A DNA stretch of 64,000 nucleotides from Polynucleobacter sp. JS-Safj-400b-B2 (lineage in GTDB: Bacteria; Pseudomonadota; Gammaproteobacteria; Burkholderiales; Burkholderiaceae), in assembly GCF_018881975.1 (NCBI RefSeq), contig NZ_JACVPJ010000007.1, positions 55,244 through 119,243 of the forward strand. The letters run 5' to 3'. Within the stretch, counting starts at the first letter, position 1, and the number at the start of each line of letters is the position of its first letter. This document shows positions 58,474 through 64,000 of the stretch, piece after piece. Position numbers and translations under genes: made by a program. The notes below the pieces were generated by a model. That model had not been told where the DNA came from and searched no databases. It saw only the letters and a list, made by a program, of their open reading frames with translations.

Positions 58474-59255
58474 ATTGCCTGAATTTGGCCGCCGTCAACA
58501 CGCATGACAGTGCCTGTAATGAAAGATGCATTTTGACTAGCTAGGAATGCTGCAGCATCGCCGTACTCCTTAGGGTCACCATATCTCCCCATCGGAATTT
58601 GTCCTAAGCTAGCCTTAACCACATCTTCATAGCTCGTACCCTCACGTTTTGCACGAGCCTCGTCTAACTGGCGTAGGCGGTCTGTTGCCACCCTACCAGG
58701 CATGATGATGTTAACGGTAATTCCTTCCGCAGCAACTTCCGCAGCCAAGGTTTTGGACCATCCAAGCAGTGCTGCACGCAAGGTGTTAGAAATAGCTAAA
58801 TTTTTAATAGGGGCAATAGCGCCAGAGGTAGTGCTGGTAATAATGCGACCCCATTTACGCTGACGCATGCCAGGCAATACTCGATCTGTAATAGCAATAA
58901 GTGACAACACCATATCGTTAAAGCTTTTTAGCCAAAGAGCCGGATCTTGACCCGCTGCTGGCGTTGGCGGCGGTCCACCAGTGTTATTAATCAAAATATC
59001 AATCGGACCTAACTCCTTTTCAACCCTAGAAACCAATCCATCAATCACGGATGCATCTGAAAGATCCCAATTGAGCGCGAGAGCTTGACCTCCAGCAGCT
59101 TCGATTAACTGCACGGATTGCTGCAAACCTTCAGCATTGCGGCCAGTGACAGCGACTTTGACGCCTTCGTTCGCCAATGAAACTGCCATTGCTTGCCCTA
59201 AACCGCGACTAGAAGCAATCACTAGGGCAACTTTGCCTTTTAATCCTAAATCCAT
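58470..59255 (-). CDS. SDR family protein lacking the usual catalytic Tyr/Lys
   Basis: A 261-residue short-chain dehydrogenase/reductase-like protein. The Rossmann fold is recognisable: VIASSRGLGQAMA (residues 12-24) replaces the usual TGxxxGxG, and INNTGG is at 89-94. Where the catalytic YxxxK should be, the sequence is ISNTLRAALLGWSKTLA, placing Ser156 and Arg160 at the Tyr and Lys positions. A subgroup of 3-oxoacyl-ACP-reductase-like SDRs shares this SNxLR pattern, so this is a family trait, not a mutation. Activity is uncertain. It overlaps the ABC permease gene by four bases and follows a Bug receptor by 34 bp. Confidence 0.88.
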   Translation of the reverse strand: MDLGLKGKVALVIASSRGLGQAMAVSLANEGVKVAVTGRNAEGLQQSVQLIEAAGGQALALNWDLSDASVIDGLVSRVEKELGPIDILINNTGGPPPTPAAGQDPALWLKSFNDMVLSLIAITDRVLPGMRQRKWGRIITSTTSGAIAPIKNLAISNTLRAALLGWSKTLAAEVAAEGITVNIIMPGRVATDRLRQLDEARAKREGTSYEDVVKASLGQIPMGRYGDPKEYGDAAAFLASQNASFITGTVMRVDGGQIQAI

Positions 59256-59289
59256 TTCGTCTCCAACTGACTCTAATTGTTTATTTATA

Positions 59290-60291
59290 TTAATCTAACT
59301 GCAATTTTTGCTTAGCAACCACTTCCTTGTAAACGGTGTACTCGGCTTTAATTTCTTTTGCAAAAGCCTCAGAACCATTCACGTTAATAAGTGAGCCCGT
59401 ATCTTCAATGCGCTTTTTAACAGCGGGATCAGTAACTACCTTTTGCAAGGCCGCGGTGTACTTATCCACAATATCTTTAGGCATTCCTGCTGGACCCAAA
59501 AGACCGTAATAGGCCATTCGATTAACAGGCGCCAAGCCAACTTCAGCAAAAGTTGGTACGTTCGGCAATTGCGCTAAACGCTTTGGAGCAGCAACCACGA
59601 TTGGAACCAGCTTACCATCCTTAATGAAAGGCAATGAAGATGGCAAATTATCAAAGATCATGGAAACTTGTCCACCCACTGTATCCGCCAATGCAGGACC
59701 GGCTCCGCGATAAGGGATATGCACAATAAAAACACCTGTCAAGCTTTTAAACAGCTCAGTTTGTAGGTGGCCAATACCACCAGTACCGGAACTTGAATAA
59801 GAATACTTACCAGGATTAGCCTTCAACACTTCCATGAAGGTCTTAAAGTCCTTGGCTGGAAAAGAAGGATTTACTGCAATGATGTTTGGTGTTGCTGCAA
59901 TATTACTAATGGCCGTGAAATCCGTTATGGGGTCATAACCAATTTTAGGATTGATGGCTGGGTTAGCTGCTGTAGTCGAAACCGTAGCCATACCGATGGT
60001 ATATCCATCCTTGGGTGCTCGCATGACCTCTAATGCGCCTATAGAACCACCGCCACCGGCCTTGTTCTCAACAATGACGGGTTGGCCTAATTGACGCCCC
60101 AAAGCGTCCCCTACGGCGCGAGCGATGATATCGGTACTGCCGCCTGGTGCAAATGGAACAATTAAACGAATAGGTTTATTGGGAAAACTTTGCGCGCTGA
60201 CATTTCCAATGCTAATAAGGCCAGTCACCAAAGAAAGGAATGTTGTAGAGGCTATTTTTCTCAGCATAAATTGGGATATAAATAATTTCAT
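59290..60291 (-). CDS. Bug-family tripartite tricarboxylate transporter receptor
   Basis: A 333-residue periplasmic binding protein of the Bug/TctC family. The signal peptide ends near NVSAQ (residue 34); then SFPNKPIRLIVPFAPGGSTDI and VENKAGGGGSIGALEV carry the family motifs. It could also start at Met9 (60267), but the AGGA inside the preceding gene favours the first ATG. It begins 4 bp after the stop of the Mla-type lipoprotein gene, so it is likely cotranscribed with a lipid transporter. No tctAB genes are nearby; the ligand is unknown. Confidence 0.9.
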   Translation of the reverse strand: MKLFISQFMLRKIASTTFLSLVTGLISIGNVSAQSFPNKPIRLIVPFAPGGSTDIIARAVGDALGRQLGQPVIVENKAGGGGSIGALEVMRAPKDGYTIGMATVSTTAANPAINPKIGYDPITDFTAISNIAATPNIIAVNPSFPAKDFKTFMEVLKANPGKYSYSSSGTGGIGHLQTELFKSLTGVFIVHIPYRGAGPALADTVGGQVSMIFDNLPSSLPFIKDGKLVPIVVAAPKRLAQLPNVPTFAEVGLAPVNRMAYYGLLGPAGMPKDIVDKYTAALQKVVTDPAVKKRIEDTGSLINVNGSEAFAKEIKAEYTVYKEVVAKQKLQLD

Positions 60292-60295
60292 AAAC

Positions 60296-60922
60296 TTACT
60301 GTCCTAAAGGCTTTGGTAAATTACCAGCATATTTATAGAGTTGCGCCTCATATTCATTAAAGATTTGAGCCAAAGCTTCTTGCTGACCCAAAACCAAAGC
60401 TTCGGGGGTGTTGTCCTTAAGGGCGACGCGCTTGGTATATCGATTTGCACCAATCAAGGGGCTTGCTTTTCCAGCGCTGGTGGCGCTTAGAAAAAACTCA
60501 ACACTCACAACCGCCTCGGGTTTATTGCGATAGTCCCCATAAAACTCTTCAACAGTCGCCTGTAAAAAATAGAAAGGAAAAAGACTATTGCCTTGCCCTA
60601 CTGTGGCAGAGAAAATATTGGCCTTGTTCAGCCATTGGCGCTCAGCATTTCCAATCATTTCTGCCGGAATGGTGGTGTAGACGTTATAAAAATCTTTTTC
60701 GTAACGCTGATCCCCGGTACGATAAACCAAAGATCTACCATCAAACGGTGGCGTCACAGATACGGAGCCCATCTTTAGCCAGATATCGGTACGAGCAACT
60801 CGCGGAGCGGCCGTTCTTTCCGGGGATACCATCCATGCAGTGGGTCCGACAGGTGGCCTTGTGGGCAATGAGCAAGACACTAGACCCAAAACTGCAATGA
60901 AAAATACAATGCGCTTAATCAT
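60296..60922 (-). CDS. ABC-type transport auxiliary lipoprotein (PqiC-like)
   Basis: A 208-residue lipoprotein: the signal MIKRIVFFIAVLGLVSC has lipobox GLVSC with lipidated Cys17. The mature part fits the ABC-type transport auxiliary lipoprotein family (PqiC/YmbA type): it contains RTDIWLKMGSVSVTPPFDGRSLVYR and a C-terminal helix. Partners are MCE-domain transporters; the lipoprotein likely sits in the outer membrane and contacts the MCE protein. The ATG overlaps the MCE gene stop by four bases. Confidence 0.88.
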   Translation of the reverse strand: MIKRIVFFIAVLGLVSCSLPTRPPVGPTAWMVSPERTAAPRVARTDIWLKMGSVSVTPPFDGRSLVYRTGDQRYEKDFYNVYTTIPAEMIGNAERQWLNKANIFSATVGQGNSLFPFYFLQATVEEFYGDYRNKPEAVVSVEFFLSATSAGKASPLIGANRYTKRVALKDNTPEALVLGQQEALAQIFNEYEAQLYKYAGNLPKPLGQ

Positions 60923-61845
60923 TTCTTCGCTCCAGACTGGCCGGCGGCGCTACTAGGTGTAATTTTTGACGGAGGATCGCTCCAAATCAAACTTGAGGGA
61001 GACTGGCTGGCAATGCGACTAAATTCATTTAAATTTTCACTAGCTTGCTTAATGTTTGCCATCGTCAACTCGGTATCGCCCTGAACACTAGTAATAGTTT
61101 GACGCAATGAGGTGGTGGCAGCCACCAATTCACGCATCAGAATGCCAAGCTCCTCCTTATCAGTCGCTTTAGCAATTCGAGCCATGATGACATTCAACTG
61201 TTTAACGGATTCAATCGCCCCCTCATTACCTTTGCCATCACCAGCCATAAGTACATTTAAGTTGCCCAATAACGTATCCAATTTTTTCTGAGTACCATCG
61301 ATATTCATATCATTAAGGGCACCAATCAATTTTTGAATGCCTGAAATGATTTCATCCGCTTGGTTTGGTAGAGAAGGGATTACTGGATATTCAGGCTTCC
61401 AAGAATACGGAAGTGCCGGAGTATCGGATGCGTGAGCAACAAAATCAAACTCAACATAATTTACGCCCGTAATGCCCATAGACTTTACGCGTGCACGTAG
61501 ATTATTTTTTACAAACTCACTAATTTGGTCTTCGTTAACCTTATCACCAAAAATTTGCATTCTGACGACAACGTACTGACGACGATCGTGAAAAGGTAAA
61601 TCCCTTTCATACATATCTCCTGATAAGCCAACCAAAGTGACCTGGCCAATCTTCACCCCCCTAAAGCGCACTGCTGCTCCAGCATCTAATCCCGTTACAG
61701 ACTGTTTGATGTAGGTTTCAATCATGAACGATTTTTGGAAGATTTTGCCTCCACCAAAAATGAGAATCACAGCAATCAGTACGCCAATTGCTGCAAGCAC
61801 AAAAACGCCTAAGCGAAAATAATTGGGATTTGAGTCATTACTCAT
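60919..61845 (-). CDS. mlaD: MlaD-family MCE protein
   Basis: A 308-residue periplasmic lipid-binding subunit anchored by one N-terminal helix (about 10-30). The MCE domain (about 38-125) starts MIETYIKQSVTGLDAGAAVRFRG, with GLDAGAAVRFRGVKIGQV as the hallmark. A long helical C-terminal part (about 150-290) is predicted to be coiled, ending in a Ser/Pro-rich tail. MCE proteins form hexameric rings that carry phospholipids between membranes. It is longer than E. coli MlaD (about 183), closer to the MCE proteins with helical extensions. Both ends overlap neighbouring genes by four bases. Confidence 0.9.
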   Translation of the reverse strand: MSNDSNPNYFRLGVFVLAAIGVLIAVILIFGGGKIFQKSFMIETYIKQSVTGLDAGAAVRFRGVKIGQVTLVGLSGDMYERDLPFHDRRQYVVVRMQIFGDKVNEDQISEFVKNNLRARVKSMGITGVNYVEFDFVAHASDTPALPYSWKPEYPVIPSLPNQADEIISGIQKLIGALNDMNIDGTQKKLDTLLGNLNVLMAGDGKGNEGAIESVKQLNVIMARIAKATDKEELGILMRELVAATTSLRQTITSVQGDTELTMANIKQASENLNEFSRIASQSPSSLIWSDPPSKITPSSAAGQSGAKK

Positions 61846-62618
61846 GCTGCGTCCTTGCTCATAATACGATTGAAGAATTGGTGCACTCGTGGATCTTTAC
61901 TGGTATCGCGTAAAACTTTAGGATCACCCTGGGCAATGATTCCTTTGGCGCCCTTATCAAGCATGATGACCTTGTCAGCAATAGCGTAAATGCTGGCAAG
62001 TTCATGAGATACGATGACAAAGGTAATTCCGAGATTTTTTGATAAATCCTGGATGGTGCTATCAAGATCAGCAGAGGTGATTGGATCTAAGCCAGCAGAT
62101 GGCTCATCTAAGAATAATATTTTAGGATCAAGCGCCATCGCCCGAGCGATCGCCGCCCTCTTTTGCATACCGCCACTAATTTCGCTCGGCATATAAGACT
62201 CATATGGCAATAGACCAACGAGATCAAGTTTGCAACGCGCTAATAAATCCATTTGGGGTTGTGTGAGCTGGGTATATTCCTGCATAAACAAGGTAACGTT
62301 ATCCAGCAAGTTCATAGAACCAAATAAGGCGCCCTGTTGATACATCACGCCAAAGCTTGTCATGATCTGCTGGCGCTGCACCCCCATTGCGGTCGTAATA
62401 TTTTGGCCTTCAATCAGAACATCACCTGACAAAGGCTGATAAAGACCGAATAAGTTTTTTAACAAGCTGGATTTACCGCAACCCGAACCACCCAGAATCA
62501 CAAAGATTTCACCATAATTCACCGAGAAATTTAGATTCTGCATAAGCACATTGGAGCCATAACCTACGGTGAGGTTTTGCACATCAATGGCATATGGGGA
62601 TTTAGCTGGCGTATCCAT
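61842..62618 (-). CDS. mlaF: ABC transporter ATP-binding protein (MlaF-like)
   Basis: A 258-residue ATPase of the Mla-type lipid transporter. Walker A is ILGGSGCGKSSLLKN (about 41-55), the signature SGGMQKRAAIARA (about 147-159) and Walker B ILFLDEPSAGLDP (about 166-178). The Q-loop lies in MYQQGALFGSM, whose QQGALFGS form is typical of Mla/Mce ATPases. The ATG overlaps the permease stop by one base (TGATG). Confidence 0.94.
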   Translation of the reverse strand: MDTPAKSPYAIDVQNLTVGYGSNVLMQNLNFSVNYGEIFVILGGSGCGKSSLLKNLFGLYQPLSGDVLIEGQNITTAMGVQRQQIMTSFGVMYQQGALFGSMNLLDNVTLFMQEYTQLTQPQMDLLARCKLDLVGLLPYESYMPSEISGGMQKRAAIARAMALDPKILFLDEPSAGLDPITSADLDSTIQDLSKNLGITFVIVSHELASIYAIADKVIMLDKGAKGIIAQGDPKVLRDTSKDPRVHQFFNRIMSKDAA

Positions 62619-63790
62619 CAGAAACCTGTCTTATAGGAAATGAAGGCAAAAATACCATCGACTACCACGATCAATACGATACTGCTTACTACAGCTCGCG
62701 TAGCTGAAATACCAACCGCAGCCGCACCATTGCCGGTTTGCATGCCGCGTAGGCAACCGACTGCAGAAACGACGACTCCAAAAAGAGTAGCTTTAATTAA
62801 TCCAGATCCAATATCTTCAATATCTACTGCAGAAAGCATGCCGTTATAGAAATTAATAAAGGGAATGCCATAGATCAGCATCGTCAACATGGAAGAAAAA
62901 ATACTGACGATATCGGCAAACAAGGTCAAAATTGGCGCAACCAAAATACCCGCAAGAACACGTGGCACAACTAAGAAACGAATTGGACTTAAGCCGCCAG
63001 AAACTAGCGCATCTACTTCGCTATTAACCGTCATCGTGCCAATCTCTGCTGCAAAAGCTGCTGAGGATCGTCCCGCTAACAAAATGGCAGTCATTAATGG
63101 ACCCATTTCTCGCAGAATACCTAAGGCCGCCAATGGACCTACAAAGGACACTGCGCCAAACTGCTGCATGCCAATAGCGGCTTGGAAAGAAAGAATGACA
63201 CCAATCAAAAACGCTACTAATCCAACAATGGGTAAAGCCGCGATACCCGCTTCAACCGCAGCGTTCACAAAATCACCCCAGCGCACTTGATTAGGGTGGC
63301 GAATAGACCAAAATAAATCAAACGCAAGATGTCCAGTAAATGAAATTAGGCCAACAGCGTCATCAATTAAATTCTGGACAGCCATCCCGGTGCTCACCAC
63401 AAAACTTCTTTTAGGCTTAACAGCGGGAACGGGAAATAAGTTACTTATCGGATTGAATTCATTTAATAAAGGCTCATAACGCTGATCCAAGCCAACAAGT
63501 TCGAACTTTGCACCAGCTGTTGTTTGAGCCTCTTGAACCCCAATCAAAAATGCAATACCGGCGCCGTCTAAAAAAGTGACTTTGCTTGCATCAAAAGTGA
63601 GTGACTTATTTTTTCCTTCACCCTGCTTTAGCCATATATCTTGAGAGTTGCGGATTTGGGTCCATACATTACCCAAGGAGTAGACGTTGACATTGCCGCT
63701 AACCAGTACTATGGCGCTATTAGCGTCGACCTGTGACCAAACTGCCACTGGGGCGTCAGAAACGGCAGAAATGGTGTCTGAAGAGCTCAT
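62618..63790 (-). CDS. mlaE: MlaE-family lipid ABC permease with N-terminal STAS domain
   Basis: A 390-residue inner-membrane permease. The first ~110 residues form a STAS-like domain (VTFLDGAGIAFLIGVQEAQ is its conserved helix), and residues ~130-388 form the MlaE domain with five to six helices, including AFAAEIGTMTVNSEVDAL. In E. coli the STAS partner is the separate MlaB; here it is fused to the permease. It is the first gene of a coupled permease-ATPase-MCE-lipoprotein operon that moves phospholipids across the envelope. A -10 element six bases before the ATG, with no ribosome binding site, suggests a leaderless start. Confidence 0.92.
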   Translation of the reverse strand: MSSSDTISAVSDAPVAVWSQVDANSAIVLVSGNVNVYSLGNVWTQIRNSQDIWLKQGEGKNKSLTFDASKVTFLDGAGIAFLIGVQEAQTTAGAKFELVGLDQRYEPLLNEFNPISNLFPVPAVKPKRSFVVSTGMAVQNLIDDAVGLISFTGHLAFDLFWSIRHPNQVRWGDFVNAAVEAGIAALPIVGLVAFLIGVILSFQAAIGMQQFGAVSFVGPLAALGILREMGPLMTAILLAGRSSAAFAAEIGTMTVNSEVDALVSGGLSPIRFLVVPRVLAGILVAPILTLFADIVSIFSSMLTMLIYGIPFINFYNGMLSAVDIEDIGSGLIKATLFGVVVSAVGCLRGMQTGNGAAAVGISATRAVVSSIVLIVVVDGIFAFISYKTGF

Positions 63791-63796
63791 AAGCGA

Positions 63797-63802
63797 ACTA
63801 TA
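63797..63802 (-). promoter_or_regulatory. -10 element directly before mlaE
   Basis: Minus-strand TATAGT lies six bases before the ATG at 63790. No clear -35 or Shine-Dalgarno sequence. Would start the operon mRNA at the start codon. Confidence 0.38.
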
Positions 63803-63832
63803 AGGTATCTCTGTGAAAGCTCTGGGAAAAGC

Positions 63833-63871
63833 CTAAAAAGAGAAAGGGCCCAGTTTTTCAACTAGGCCCTA
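63833..63871 (-). terminator. terminator after the tRNA-Arg remnant
   Basis: Minus-strand AGGGCC / GGCCCT with an inner AGTT/AACT pairing separated by one mismatch, followed by TTTCTCTTTTT. It lies 7 bases past the encoded CCA and is oriented to end a tRNA transcript on the minus strand. Confidence 0.75.
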
Positions 63872-63878
63872 TGTAGGT

Positions 63879-63929
63879 TGGTGCGGCTGGCAGGAATTGA
63901 ACCCACGACCCCTTGGTTCGTAGCCAAGT
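63879..63929 (-). pseudogene. 3' half of tRNA-Arg(ACG); probable attachment-site remnant
   Basis: The minus strand carries anticodon stem-loop CTTGG-CTACGAA-CCAAG (anticodon ACG), variable loop GGGTC, a T-arm with loop TTCAATT, acceptor CAGCCGC, A and CCA. The partner acceptor strand GCGGCTG and any D-arm are absent from the bases to the right (63930-64000). The T-stem has two G-U/U-G pairs. A tRNA cut in the anticodon arm with its 3' half and terminator intact is the usual product of site-specific integration at a tRNA gene; the element would lie to the right, with an intact tRNA-Arg at its far end. A decayed tRNA copy is the alternative. Confidence 0.7.
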
Positions 63930-64000
63930 TAACTGTCGGTGCAATTACTTTGTTAAATCAAATGGTTGGTTGCGACTGGCTGTATCATAAAAACATCTCT

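Overview
The window looks like a chromosomal segment of a free-living betaproteobacterium of the Burkholderiaceae, most like Polynucleobacter. Evidence: moderate GC by eye (not computed), compact coding with short gaps, two Bug-type tricarboxylate-transport receptors (a family expanded in Betaproteobacteria), separate nuoC and nuoD, and Burkholderiales-style gene orders: secG-tRNA-Leu-nuoA-N, rpsO-pnp, ilvBNC-psd-pssA-leuA, and sigma factor-DUF3619-DUF3106-RDD. The species is inferred from memory of gene order and protein character, not from a search.

Layout. 1-7 kb: rRNA methyltransferase rlmE and the ribosome-associated YhbY protein diverge; then a minus-strand block carA-carB-greA-DUF4149 (carbamoyl phosphate synthesis, transcript cleavage). 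7-18 kb: gloB-mltD-prpE on the minus strand diverge from a methyltransferase, rnhA, an RND efflux adaptor and pump, and dnaQ. This is the mltD/gloB/yafS/rnhA/dnaQ neighbourhood known from E. coli, but with an efflux pump inserted between rnhA and dnaQ. 18-26 kb: assorted metabolism (tartrate/malate dehydrogenase family, SprT-like metalloprotease, amidase, Bug receptor, old yellow enzyme, methylmalonate-semialdehyde dehydrogenase, DUF1178, Nudix hydrolase).

26-41 kb: the complete 14-gene NADH dehydrogenase (complex I) operon nuoA-N on the minus strand, preceded by tRNA-Leu(GAG) and secG. 41-46 kb: tpiA, a quinone oxidoreductase, pnp and rpsO, with three RNA hairpins between rpsO and pnp. 46-54 kb: a SYLF-domain protein, then leuA, pssA, psd, ilvC, ilvN and ilvB, which interleave branched-chain amino acid synthesis with phosphatidylethanolamine synthesis. 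A leucine-rich leader peptide with a terminator and a visible antiterminator lies just before leuA.

54-64 kb: an ECF-like sigma factor with three membrane/periplasmic partners, an FtsX-type ABC permease, a short-chain dehydrogenase lacking the usual catalytic Tyr/Lys, a second Bug receptor, and an Mla-type lipid-transport operon (permease with STAS domain, ATPase, MCE protein, lipoprotein). The last 120 bases hold only the 3' half of a tRNA-Arg(ACG) gene followed by its terminator. This is the signature of an attachment site, so an integrated element may begin at the right edge of the window.

Most of the window is ordinary housekeeping sequence. No CRISPR array, transposase or complete mobile element was seen. 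The observations most worth following are the leuA attenuator, the truncated tRNA at the right edge, and several genes whose -10 hexamer lies 6-7 bases before the start codon with no Shine-Dalgarno sequence, suggesting leaderless mRNAs.
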